From: an uncultured Dyadobacter sp.
GTDB taxonomy: Bacteria; Bacteroidota; Bacteroidia; Cytophagales; Spirosomataceae
Assembly (NCBI RefSeq): GCF_946482605.1
Contig: NZ_CAMLSE010000003.1
Span: forward strand, 1-64,000
Reading direction: 5' to 3'
DNA length: 64,000 bases
Of this stretch, positions 26,837 through 34,192 are shown piece after piece. Below the pieces are notes generated by a model. It was not told the DNA's origin and searched no databases. It saw nothing but the letters and a program-made list of their open reading frames with translations. Positions within the stretch are counted from its first letter, which is position 1. Every line of letters starts with the position of its first letter. The translations under genes were made by a program, and so were the position numbers.

Positions 26837-27784
26837 ATGAACTTCCTGAAAAGCAAAAGTTATCGCAACAGCCTGGTAATAGCAGCAGGCATCCTTTTCG
26901 CCGGTTTCGCAGGGATGCAGGTCAGCAGTCCGCAAGTCACCAACCCACCGGTAACCTCCGAATTCCAGGCACCGGAAGCGGTAGCTGCCATTCTGAAACG
27001 CTCCTGCTACGATTGCCATTCCAATGAAACCAACCTGCGGTGGTACGACAAAATCGCGCCATTCTCCTATCAGGTGGCCGCCGACGTCGAAGAAGCCCGT
27101 AAACGGTTCAACTTTTCGGAATGGGATAGCATTCCCAAGGCCGAACAGGAAGGGAAGCTTTGGTATATGGTGAACATGATCGACGCCGGCCGCATGCCAC
27201 TGCCCGCGTATACAGCCGCCCACCCCTCGGCCAAGGTAACGCCCGCCGAACTCGATATTCTCAAAAACTACGTCACAACGCTTTCCCGCACGCATTATGC
27301 TACCGGCGATACCGCGCGCATTGCCGAAAAACCAAAAGTCGCGCAGTCCCCCACGTCGGTGAATGGCATCCGCTATTTCGATGATTACAAAAATTGGAAG
27401 GTCATCAGCTCTACCGGCCGTCAGGATAATGGCACGATGCGCATCATTTACGGCAACGACATCGCTGTGAAAGCCATTGAAAAAGATCAGATCCTGCCCT
27501 GGCCCGACGGCTCGATCATTGTAAAGGTGGTCTGGAACAGCCAGCATGCAGATGCGTCCGGCAATGTAAAACCGGGAAACTTCAACAACATTCAAATGAT
27601 GATCCGCGACAGCAAAAAATTCAGCGACACCGAAGGTTGGGGCTTTGCCCGCTTCAACGGTCTCGACCTGCAACCGGCCGGCAAAACCCTATCATTCGCC
27701 ACCTCCTGCATCAACTGCCACCAACTGGCCTCCGAGACGGGATTTGTGTTCGATCTGCCGACTAAGGGAATTTTGAATGAGTGA
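26837..27784 (+). CDS. Haem-binding domain / cytochrome P460-family protein
   Basis: 315 residues from the ATG at 26837. A signal or anchor segment (NSLVIAAGILFAGFAGMQV) is followed by a Haem_bd-type domain with CYDCHSNETNLRWYDKIAPFSYQVAADVEEAR (CxxCH at about residues 57-61) and then a cytochrome P460-like domain with the second CxxCH, CINCH, close to the end. P460 proteins oxidise hydroxylamine or handle NO-type ligands in some bacteria, but in most Bacteroidota their role is unknown. It is preceded by candidate LytTR sites. Its last two codons and stop codon lie inside the left array of the 8-bp repeat. Confidence 0.87.
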   Translation: MNFLKSKSYRNSLVIAAGILFAGFAGMQVSSPQVTNPPVTSEFQAPEAVAAILKRSCYDCHSNETNLRWYDKIAPFSYQVAADVEEARKRFNFSEWDSIPKAEQEGKLWYMVNMIDAGRMPLPAYTAAHPSAKVTPAELDILKNYVTTLSRTHYATGDTARIAEKPKVAQSPTSVNGIRYFDDYKNWKVISSTGRQDNGTMRIIYGNDIAVKAIEKDQILPWPDGSIIVKVVWNSQHADASGNVKPGNFNNIQMMIRDSKKFSDTEGWGFARFNGLDLQPAGKTLSFATSCINCHQLASETGFVFDLPTKGILNE

Positions 27785-27820
27785 ATGACTGAATTTTGAA
27801 TGACTGAATTAGTGAATGAG
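27774..27820 (+). repeat. Left octamer array (TGAATGAG-type)
   Basis: Six units follow one another: TGAATGAG, TGAATGAC, TGAATTT (7 nt), TGAATGAC, TGAATTAG, TGAATGAG. The unit is the reverse complement of the CTCATTCA unit of the right array at 28017-28160. The array begins inside the P460 gene, and the TGA of its second unit is that gene's stop codon. Confidence 0.9.
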
Positions 27821-27822
27821 CT

Positions 27823-27882
27823 GCCGTGGAACTGGCCGCAGTGGAACTGGCGCAAGGGAACCGGGCGTAGTGGAAGTGATAG
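27823..27882 (+). repeat. Degenerate 15-bp tandem repeat
   Basis: Four 15-bp units: GCCGTGGAACTGGCC, GCAGTGGAACTGGCG, CAAGGGAACCGGGCG and TAGTGGAAGTGATAG. The first two differ at two positions; the others are decayed. Inverted fragments (TTCCACGG, TTCCACCG) recur near the right array at 27977-28015. The rest of the intergenic region to 28016 shows no gene. Confidence 0.6.
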
Positions 27883-28016
27883 GCGACAGGGTCGCCGGGC
27901 AATTGGCCCCTGTGAAACGGCGCTTTTAGATGCAATGATTAGCAGTAATGTACATCGGTCGTACAATCGGTCCTTATTCCACGGCCGCCTTTCACTCATT
28001 CACAATTCCACCGCGG

Positions 28017-28160
28017 CTCACTAACTCATTCACTCATTCTCTCATTCACTCACTAACTCATTCTCTCATTCACTCATCCACTCATTCACTCATTCACTCA
28101 TCCACTCATTCACTCATTCACTCATTCACTCATTCACTCATTAACTCTTGAACTCATGAA
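28017..28160 (+). repeat. Right octamer array (CTCATTCA x 18)
   Basis: Eighteen 8-bp units in perfect phase, 144 bp in all. Nine or more are exactly CTCATTCA and the rest differ at one to three positions (CTCACTAA, CTCATTCT, CTCATCCA, CTCATTAA, CTCTTGAA). The final unit is CTCATGAA, whose ATG (28156-28158) is the start codon of the DUF1223 gene, so the array forms the gene's entire proximal leader. Confidence 0.93.
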
Positions 28161-28932
28161 AACAAACATCATCACCTCGCTTCTTTTCACCATTTGCTTC
28201 ACTGTTTCAGCTATGGCATTTCAAATAAAAACAACGGGCCCCGGCGACACCGGGTCCGGTGCTGACAAAGGCTTTGCCGTGGTAGAGCTCTTTACTTCGG
28301 AGGGCTGTTCGAGCTGTCCGCCTGCCGATAAGCTTCTGGCCAAAATTCAGGAAGAAAATGCGGGGAAGCCTGTGTACATCCTGGCCTTCCACGTCGATTA
28401 CTGGAACCACCAGGGTTGGCGGGATGTGTTCAGCGAGCGCGAATTTACCAAACGCCAGTACCAGTATGCCAACTGGCTGAATCTCGAAACGGTTTACACG
28501 CCGCAAGTGGTCATTAATGGCAAACACGAACTGATTGGGTCGCAGGAAGAGACCTTGAAACGGGCATTGTCCGTCGAGCTCCGGGCTGCTGCTCCGGCGA
28601 GGCTTCATGCGGAAGCATTGATCGGTTCGGGGAAAGTGAAACTGACTTACCAGACGGCCAATGCGGATAGTCAGACCGTTGTGCAGGTCGCATTGGTACA
28701 AAAAGTAGCACATACGACCGTGAAACGCGGCGAGAATGCAGGCCGCATGTTGCCGCACGTGCAGATCGTCCGGCAGATCCGGGCCTATCCCGCCGCAGCC
28801 AGCGGCGCGGTTACGGTTACACTGCCAGCCGCATTCAATGTACAGGAATGGGACGTGATCACATTCCTGCAAAACACGCAGACCGGCGCGATAGTCGCCG
28901 CCACCCGCCCGGAATTCAAACAAAACAGCTAA
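28156..28932 (+). CDS. DUF1223 thioredoxin-fold secreted protein
   Basis: 258 residues with a signal peptide (ITSLLFTICFTVSAMA) and a DUF1223 domain: VVELFTSEGCSSCPPADKLLAKI with C51xxC54, then HVDYWNHQGWRDVFS and YTPQVVINGKHELIGS. The family is a thioredoxin-like fold of unknown substrate, often next to redox or stress genes. It heads a co-directional unit with the P460-like lipoprotein (12-bp gap) and a LytS/LytR pair. Its start codon is part of the last unit of the octamer array. Confidence 0.9.
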   Translation: MKTNIITSLLFTICFTVSAMAFQIKTTGPGDTGSGADKGFAVVELFTSEGCSSCPPADKLLAKIQEENAGKPVYILAFHVDYWNHQGWRDVFSEREFTKRQYQYANWLNLETVYTPQVVINGKHELIGSQEETLKRALSVELRAAAPARLHAEALIGSGKVKLTYQTANADSQTVVQVALVQKVAHTTVKRGENAGRMLPHVQIVRQIRAYPAAASGAVTVTLPAAFNVQEWDVITFLQNTQTGAIVAATRPEFKQNS

Positions 28933-28944
28933 GCATCCAAACCC

Positions 28945-29403
28945 ATGAAAAACACCATTCTTTCACTGATCATTATTGCCGGGGGACTCCTCAGCTGCAC
29001 CGAATCACGGCGGCTTACACCCGCACCGGAAACCATCTTCGACGAACAGGGCCTGCATGTGATCACCTCCTTTTACAATGAACGCACCAGCACGATATCG
29101 CTGCTTTATGGCAACGACGAAGCCGTGGTGCACGCCGGGAAGCCAGAGGCGGAGCACATGCCGGGTGAAGTGTTCAAGCTCGTGACCTGGGGATTAAAGG
29201 GTAATCCGCTCTGGTTTGGCGGAAATATCAATGGACCCCTGCAATCCATTGAAACCGTGCAGGTAACCTCCGCAGGGAGCGAACGCACCCAGGTGACGCA
29301 TGCGGTTCAGCGACAGGACGGAAAAACCGTCGAAAACAGCAAGACAGATCGTGCGGAAAGGATAAGTTTTATCTTTGCCCAGCGAGCATCCGTATTTCCC
29401 TAA
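28945..29403 (+). CDS. Cytochrome P460-like lipoprotein lacking the haem motif
   Basis: 152 residues with a lipobox (GGLLSC) and a P460-like domain. ERTSTISLLYGNDEAVVH...PGEVFKLVTWGLKGNPLWFGGNINGPLQSIETVQV lines up with TGRQDNGTMRIIYGNDIAVKA...WPDGSIIVKVVWNSQ of the P460 gene upstream. No CxxCH is present; the C-terminus (RISFIFAQRASVFP) ends where the P460 haem motif would be. It is either a non-haem ligand-binding version or a degenerate one. The gene sits between DUF1223 and the LytS kinase (19-bp gap). Confidence 0.75.
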   Translation: MKNTILSLIIIAGGLLSCTESRRLTPAPETIFDEQGLHVITSFYNERTSTISLLYGNDEAVVHAGKPEAEHMPGEVFKLVTWGLKGNPLWFGGNINGPLQSIETVQVTSAGSERTQVTHAVQRQDGKTVENSKTDRAERISFIFAQRASVFP

Positions 29404-29422
29404 AACAAGGTCAGGAAGAATC

Positions 29423-30442
29423 ATGGTAACAAAAACATTCAGGGTTTCCGCGGTGATCATCTGGCTGAGCTCGATAGCATTGGGCGTATTGACGACCGTT
29501 CCAAAGATCGCCGAAAAGCATTTCAATGGTTTTGAGGCCCTTACGAGCGCATTGATCACCTCGTCGTTCACATTGTTTGTCTGGTATTTCAATATTTATT
29601 CGCTGCCTAAATTTTCAAAGGACAACGCGCCGGCCGGCTTCTCGTACCCGCTCCTGTTCCGGAGCCTGGCCATCGGGGTGGTGCTGATGTTCCTGATGGT
29701 CAGCGCACAAAAGCTGGTCGTCCCGACGCTGGATTTCGGGCCGGTGATGCTGATGTTCGAAGTAAGGGGCATTATGATCACCCTGATCTTTTACATGCTG
29801 CTGCATTTATTATACCAAACCCACCGCAATCAGCAGGTGGTACTGGAACTCGAACGGACCAAGGCGGATAACCTGGGTGCACAATATGAACTGTTGAAAC
29901 AGCAGGTTAACCCGCATTTCCTGTTCAATAGCCTGAGCACGTTGAAATCGATGGTCGAACTGGAAGACAAAAACAGCGTCGACTTCATCCTGAAACTTTC
30001 TGATTTTTACCGGTTTACATTAGAAAACAGAAAACTCGACCTGATCATGCTGTCGGAGGAAATAGAGATCCTGGACGCCTATATGTACTTGCTCAAAGCG
30101 CGGTTCGAAGAAGGCATCGAGCTCGAATACCGGATCGGAGAAGGCCTGGACCGAACCTGGGTACCGCCGTTTACATTGCAGCTCCTGGTCGAAAACTGTA
30201 TCAAGCACAACATTGTTTCCCTGGATTACCCACTTCACATCCAGGTATATACCGAGGCCGGCCAGCTGATCGTCGAGAACCCGTTGCAGCTGAAAAAGAA
30301 TCCCGAGCATTCCACCGAAATGGGGCTCGATAACATCAACAGGCGGTATTTCCACCTGCTCGAACAAAAAATAGAGATCGAAACAGACCAGGAGTCATTC
30401 AAGGTAAAACTTCCACTGATCCATGAAAATCGTAATCATTGA
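29423..30442 (+). CDS. LytS/YehU-type sensor histidine kinase
   Basis: 339 residues from the ATG at 29423, preceded by AGGAAG. Four predicted membrane helices (about residues 8-30, 40-58, 70-95, 103-128), a short coiled coil (QQVVLELERTKADNLGAQYELLKQQ), and a His_kinase domain with H165 in QQVNPHFLFNSL and an ATP-binding part with LLVENCIKHN and GLDNINRR. This is the YehU/LytS architecture with no separate sensor domain. It overlaps the LytTR regulator gene by 20 bp, a standard co-translated pair. Confidence 0.92.
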   Translation: MVTKTFRVSAVIIWLSSIALGVLTTVPKIAEKHFNGFEALTSALITSSFTLFVWYFNIYSLPKFSKDNAPAGFSYPLLFRSLAIGVVLMFLMVSAQKLVVPTLDFGPVMLMFEVRGIMITLIFYMLLHLLYQTHRNQQVVLELERTKADNLGAQYELLKQQVNPHFLFNSLSTLKSMVELEDKNSVDFILKLSDFYRFTLENRKLDLIMLSEEIEILDAYMYLLKARFEEGIELEYRIGEGLDRTWVPPFTLQLLVENCIKHNIVSLDYPLHIQVYTEAGQLIVENPLQLKKNPEHSTEMGLDNINRRYFHLLEQKIEIETDQESFKVKLPLIHENRNH

Positions 30443-31190
30443 AGACGAAATCAAAACGGCCCGTTCGCTGGCGCAGATCATCACCACCCTGCGGCCCGGA
30501 GCGGAGATCGTGGCGACGATACAAAGCGTAGAAAAAGCCGTTTCTTACCTTGGCGGGCAACCTCAGCCCGACCTCATATTTATGGACATCCAGCTCTCCG
30601 ACGGGCTGTGTTTCCAGATCTTCGAGTCGGTAAAAGTAGTTCCGCCCGTCATTTTCTGTACGGCCTACGACCATTACGCCATCGAGGCATTCAAAACCAA
30701 CGGCATCGACTACCTGCTCAAACCCTTCAAAAAAGAGCATATCGAGGCTGCATTAGCCAAGCTCGACCAGCTGAAATCTTACTTTTCAAATGAAAAACAG
30801 CTGGCGCCGGAATTGGAAACGCTGCTGCGGAGACTGGGGGAACCCGAAGGGAAAAAGAGCTTTCTGGTTTTCAGGCAAAACAAATATGTAACCGTCAAAA
30901 CCGACAGCATTGCTTTTTTTTATATTCACAATGAAATCACCAGTATCCGGACATTCGATCAGCAGGAATACAGTATTTCGCAGCCGCTGGAAGAAGTGCA
31001 GGCCATTGTACCCGGGTCACAGTTTTACAGACTAAACAGACAGTATCTGGTTAATTTCGAAGCAATTAAAGAAGTGGAGCATTACTTCTCGCGGAAGCTT
31101 TTTATCAAGCTCACCATCCCAACACCTGAAAAATTGCTGATCGGGAAGGAAAAAGTGAGCCACTTCCTCGCATGGCTTGAAAACCGGTGA
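30423..31190 (+). CDS. LytR/AlgR-family response regulator
   Basis: 255 residues: receiver (IIEDEIKTARSLAQII..., D55 in IFMDIQLSDG, FKKE with the conserved Lys near residue 103) and a C-terminal LytTR DNA-binding domain (FLVFRQNKYVTVKTDSIAFFYIHNEITSIRTFDQQEYSISQPLEEVQAIV...FYRLNRQYLVNFEAIKEVEHYF). It is the partner of the overlapping LytS kinase. Candidate LytTR direct-repeat sites lie about 3.7 kb upstream before the P460 gene and may be its targets (inference). Confidence 0.93.
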   Translation: MKIVIIEDEIKTARSLAQIITTLRPGAEIVATIQSVEKAVSYLGGQPQPDLIFMDIQLSDGLCFQIFESVKVVPPVIFCTAYDHYAIEAFKTNGIDYLLKPFKKEHIEAALAKLDQLKSYFSNEKQLAPELETLLRRLGEPEGKKSFLVFRQNKYVTVKTDSIAFFYIHNEITSIRTFDQQEYSISQPLEEVQAIVPGSQFYRLNRQYLVNFEAIKEVEHYFSRKLFIKLTIPTPEKLLIGKEKVSHFLAWLENR

Positions 31191-31200
31191 TTATATAATA

Positions 31201-31236
31201 AAAATCCATTGAACATAACCATGAACAATGGATTTT
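31201..31236 (+). terminator. Hairpin after the LytTR gene
   Basis: AAAATCCATTG (31201-31211) and CAATGGATTTT (31226-31236) form a perfect 11-bp stem around a 14-nt loop, 10 bp after the stop. The T-run is contributed by the 3' arm itself. Confidence 0.65.
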
Positions 31237-31363
31237 GAACTACATAACTCAATAGCAATAACATCGCACAGATGTACCGGGTTATTGTAGCCTAAATATA
31301 GAAAGCGGGAAAGCCTGTCAAATTAAAACAGAATTAAAATTAACGCGCTCGGTCAACTTCGCC

Positions 31364-31759
31364 ATGGTTCCATCTGACAACACATTTCTCCTTCGGCTGG
31401 CGGTCATCGTTATCCTGCTTATGCACAGCATTCCGGGCATGTTTGACAATGGTGTCAACGATTTTGGTAATTTTTATCTGAATCAAAAGGGGTTTGCGCC
31501 TTTCGGTGTACCGCTTGCCTGGGCGATCAAACTATCGCATGTCGCGGCGGTGGTATGCCTGGCGACAGGGAAATATGTGAAATGGGCGTGCGTGATCACG
31601 ATCATCGTCCTGGTGGCCGGGATTGTGATGGTACATGGCCCGGAAGGCTGGTATCTGGTAGGCGGCGGCCGCAATGGCGTGGAATTCAACTTTCTGCTGA
31701 TAGCCGTGCTGCTCGCCATCCTGTTTCCCAATGGCTTCGGGAAACGGGCAGCGCGCTAA
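31364..31759 (+). CDS. DoxX-like membrane protein
   Basis: 131 residues with four membrane helices (about 8-24, 46-66, 70-92, 104-122). The N-terminal segment RLAVIVILLMHSIPGMF and the GxPLAWAIKLSHVAAVVCLATGKYVKWA region match the DoxX/DoxD-like family of small quinone-interacting or surfactant-like membrane proteins; function uncertain. Monocistronic by position, with a bidirectional terminator after it. Confidence 0.78.
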   Translation: MVPSDNTFLLRLAVIVILLMHSIPGMFDNGVNDFGNFYLNQKGFAPFGVPLAWAIKLSHVAAVVCLATGKYVKWACVITIIVLVAGIVMVHGPEGWYLVGGGRNGVEFNFLLIAVLLAILFPNGFGKRAAR

Positions 31760-31764
31760 GCTAA

Positions 31765-31789
31765 ACGGGCGGAATGCAGCTCCGCCCGT
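31765..31789. terminator. Bidirectional terminator between convergent genes
   Basis: ACGGGCGGA (31765-31773) and TCCGCCCGT (31781-31789) form a perfect 9-bp stem with a 7-nt loop, midway between the DoxX-like and UPF0173 genes. Confidence 0.7.
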
Positions 31790-31797
31790 CGGATCGT

Positions 31798-32478
31798 TTA
31801 GATATCGATGCTCTCTCCTATTTCAGGCAGATAAAGCGTAATGCCCGCCTTTCCGAACTCCTCGATCGCAGCGGCCTTATCTATCCTGATAAAACCGAAA
31901 GTGTCGTAATGTACACCCAGCACCCGCGTGACACCCACCATTTTTGCCGCTTCGATCGCATCCGCAATGCCCATGGTGAGCACGTCGCCGATCGGCAGCG
32001 CGGCGAAATCCAGCTTCGCCCATCTCGGGATGAGCGTCATATCGAGGGTTAATGCGGTGTCACCGCTATAATAGAAGTTTCCTTCCGCTGTTTTGAATAC
32101 AAAACCTTCTGCCACACCTGCATAGCTTCCATCCTGAAAACTGCTGGAATGGACTGCGCCGGTTCCTTTTACCGATCCGAAATCGAAGGCCCATTGTCCG
32201 CCCGGGTTGAGCGGATGCACGTTTTTCACACCTTGCGCACCGAAATGCGTGTACAGCTCCCAACTTCCGACCACCATGGCGTCGTTATGGTTTGCAATCT
32301 TCACCACATCGTGCGCATGGTCGGGATGGCCATGCGATACAAAGATATAGTCGACCCTGATCCCGTCCGGATCAATGCTTTTGGCAAGCTCATTCCCTGA
32401 AATAAAAGGATCAAAAAGAATGCTCTTGCCCCCCGCAAAAACGGAAAAACAGGAATGGCCGTAGTAGGTAATTTTCAT
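31798..32478 (-). CDS. UPF0173 metal-dependent hydrolase (beta-lactamase fold)
   Basis: 226 residues: ITYYGHSCFSV at the start and the metal motif SHGHPDHAHD (H49, H51, D53, H54), with later GAVHSSSF (His), YYSGDTALTLDM (Asp) and VLGVHYDTF (His). These complete a two-metal site of the metallo-beta-lactamase superfamily in the UPF0173/YtkL group. The natural substrate is not known; it is probably a phosphoester or thioester. Single gene, convergent with DoxX. Confidence 0.92.
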   Translation of the reverse strand: MKITYYGHSCFSVFAGGKSILFDPFISGNELAKSIDPDGIRVDYIFVSHGHPDHAHDVVKIANHNDAMVVGSWELYTHFGAQGVKNVHPLNPGGQWAFDFGSVKGTGAVHSSSFQDGSYAGVAEGFVFKTAEGNFYYSGDTALTLDMTLIPRWAKLDFAALPIGDVLTMGIADAIEAAKMVGVTRVLGVHYDTFGFIRIDKAAAIEEFGKAGITLYLPEIGESIDI

Positions 32479-32655
32479 CTCAATGGTTTTTTAATGTAAT
32501 AATACGTCACCGAAAGTAGCTGTCAAAATGCAATGCCGACAAATCGGCGTCACCCGGCAAATACATGCTTAATCGTCCATTTTGCCGATTTTGGGCACAT
32601 CTAAATGAAACCACTCAGTTACAATCAATTGACGACAAAATAAACGCCGTTTTCC

Positions 32656-32685
32656 TTGCGAGAAGTAAAAATAATTCTACATTTG
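32656..32685 (+). promoter_or_regulatory. Promoter of the pilus-like operon
   Basis: TTG at 32656-32658, a 19-bp spacer, and TACATTTG at 32678-32685: an ideal Bacteroidota housekeeping promoter. The expected start is near 32692, leaving a leader of about 43 nt before the first gene. Confidence 0.75.
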
Positions 32686-32734
32686 CAAGCATACCAGAAC
32701 CCCTCTTTATCTCTATCACTAATTGTTCAATTGT

Positions 32735-33304
32735 ATGAAAAAAAGATCTACTCTCGTTTCTTCCCTGATTGTCATGACCTTATCCGGCGCCTGCTTCTCC
32801 GCCTACGCGCAGCAGGATACCCAAACAGACAATCATACGATTACCGTGACCATCCCGGTCGTAGCGCTTCTTGACCTCGAAGCACCGGTTTCGAAAAACT
32901 TTGCGGCCGAATTTACCAAGCCGGCCAACGACGAGGCCGGTAACAAGATCGTCGCACCAACCGCAAACACTTCCCTTTGGCTTAATTACACGTCGATCCA
33001 GACTGCAAATACCACCAAAAAGGTGAACGTGAAAGCCAGCGCAGTGATTGATGGCCTCGATATCCACCTCGTCGCAGCCGCTGCAACGACAGGAGCGGGA
33101 ACAAAAGGCACGCCCACAGCCGGTTTTAATCTCTCGACGGACGACCAGGTGCTGATTTCCAACATCGGCAGCGCTTACACGGCTTCCGGACCAAACAACG
33201 GCCACCAGCTCACTTACACGTTCATTGCCGATGACACGAAGTATGCGGACCTGCGATCGGGCATCACGCCCGTGACCGTCACGTACACGCTGGCCGACAA
33301 TTAA
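32735..33304 (+). CDS. Pilin-like secreted protein, first gene of chaperone-usher-like operon
   Basis: 189 residues from the ATG at 32735, with a signal peptide ending AYAQQ. The mature part is small, Ala/Thr-rich and strand-rich: HTITVTIPVVALLDLEAP near the start and LTYTFIADDTKYADLRSGITPVTVTYTLADN at the end. The 36895-37440 protein shares this pattern (VALVDILPT; LTYSLEIQDYANIRSG...VTVRYTMVDN), so the two are paralogous subunits. The final VTVTYTLADN strand resembles the ending of SCPU/DUF4402-type pilin modules. It is separated by a hairpin from the chaperone and usher-like genes, as is usual for a major subunit. No exact family was confirmed. Confidence 0.6.
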   Translation: MKKRSTLVSSLIVMTLSGACFSAYAQQDTQTDNHTITVTIPVVALLDLEAPVSKNFAAEFTKPANDEAGNKIVAPTANTSLWLNYTSIQTANTTKKVNVKASAVIDGLDIHLVAAAATTGAGTKGTPTAGFNLSTDDQVLISNIGSAYTASGPNNGHQLTYTFIADDTKYADLRSGITPVTVTYTLADN

Positions 33305-33348
33305 CAGCCTACTGCTCAGAGACAATACAAAATCAGGTACACGAAGGC

Positions 33349-33373
33349 CCTGCCGGATATTCGCTCCGGCAGG
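33349..33373 (+). other. Intercistronic hairpin after the pilin-like gene
   Basis: CCTGCCGGA (33349-33357) and TCCGGCAGG (33365-33373) form a perfect 9-bp stem with a 7-nt loop and no following T-run. It fits an mRNA-stabilising or partial-termination element between subunit and assembly genes. Confidence 0.65.
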
Positions 33374-33396
33374 TTACCTCCGACAACGACATCACC

Positions 33397-34179
33397 ATGA
33401 ATCGGATCGTCTTACTCAGCCTGATCCTGCTCTTGCCGGGTTACCTCCGCGCATCGGTAGTGGTCTTGAACGGATTGACACATACCCATAGTATTCCTAC
33501 GGCCGAAACAAAGGTTCAGGGGGCTATCAGGGTCAAAAACGAGGGCAACAAAGAGTCCCGTATATTGGTATACCGTCAGGACCTCATTTCATCCTGCGAA
33601 CAGTCCGCCATTTACCCCGAGGCGGGCAGCCATAGCCGTTCGCTCGGCACCTCTCTGAAAACCAGCATCGACGAGCGGTTGATCGCGACCAACGAAGAGT
33701 ACGACGTCAGGTACACGATTGAGCTCGACGGGTCGCGACCTCCGGGCACCTACTGGGAAGTGGTGATGGTGGAAGTGGCGGATCCGATCCGGGAAGAAGT
33801 CCGGAGTGGCATTCAGGTCAGTTCCAAAGTGCGGTACGCGGTACAGGTCATCGTCGATGTAGGCGCTGTGGAAGGCCCCCAGCTGTCGTACGAAAAGGTA
33901 TCCTTTGAAAAGGTGTCATCCGGGCAATCGATACTCAAAGTCGTTTTGAAGAACAACAGCTCCTATGGCTCACGCGCGAATGTGATCCTCGAAATATACG
34001 ACAGCAACGGTAACAAATTAAAAACGACGGCGCCCAATACCCGGATGCTCTACCCGGGCTATTGCAGCACCTTCGAAATCCCGGTTACCGATTTACCGAA
34101 AGGCAAATACGACTGCGTCATTGTTGCTGACACTCAGAAAGACCTGTTCGGTTCGAACATCTCTTTACAGGTAGAATAA
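33397..34179 (+). CDS. Periplasmic chaperone-like Ig protein
   Basis: 260 residues: signal peptide (RIVLLSLILLLPGYLRA), then two Ig-like halves. The first (about 20-160) has a VKNEGNKESRILVYRQD strand, an LIATNEEYDVRYTIELDG segment where pilus chaperones have their proline/glycine turn before the vRi strand, and SKVRYAVQVIVDVG where they have the tRlaipvfv strand. The second (about 165-260) is YEKVSFEKVSSGQSILKVVLKNNSSYGSRANVILEIYDSNG. The layout matches an archaic-type pilus chaperone (Csu-like), but residue identity is low, and the basic anchor residues are not certain. It is followed 13 bp later by the usher-like gene. Confidence 0.55.
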   Translation: MNRIVLLSLILLLPGYLRASVVVLNGLTHTHSIPTAETKVQGAIRVKNEGNKESRILVYRQDLISSCEQSAIYPEAGSHSRSLGTSLKTSIDERLIATNEEYDVRYTIELDGSRPPGTYWEVVMVEVADPIREEVRSGIQVSSKVRYAVQVIVDVGAVEGPQLSYEKVSFEKVSSGQSILKVVLKNNSSYGSRANVILEIYDSNGNKLKTTAPNTRMLYPGYCSTFEIPVTDLPKGKYDCVIVADTQKDLFGSNISLQVE

Positions 34180-34192
34180 CCTCCCTCCACTA

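Noticed and set aside
26546..27673. Minus-strand frame (375 codons) opposite the P460 gene
   Set aside because: The plus strand has two CxxCH motifs and a P460 domain; the antisense frame covers the promoter region and has no family resemblance.
27800..28024. Small plus-strand frame with PWNWPQWNW repeats
   Set aside because: Produced by the 15-bp repeat; no start signal and no conserved feature.
28017..28160. Octamer array as a CRISPR array, or as a coding repeat (an open frame at 27948-28151 reads HSLIHSFT-like repeats)
   Set aside because: Units are 8 bp with no spacers, so not CRISPR. The open frame arises from the repeat alone, has no start signal and runs into the DUF1223 start.
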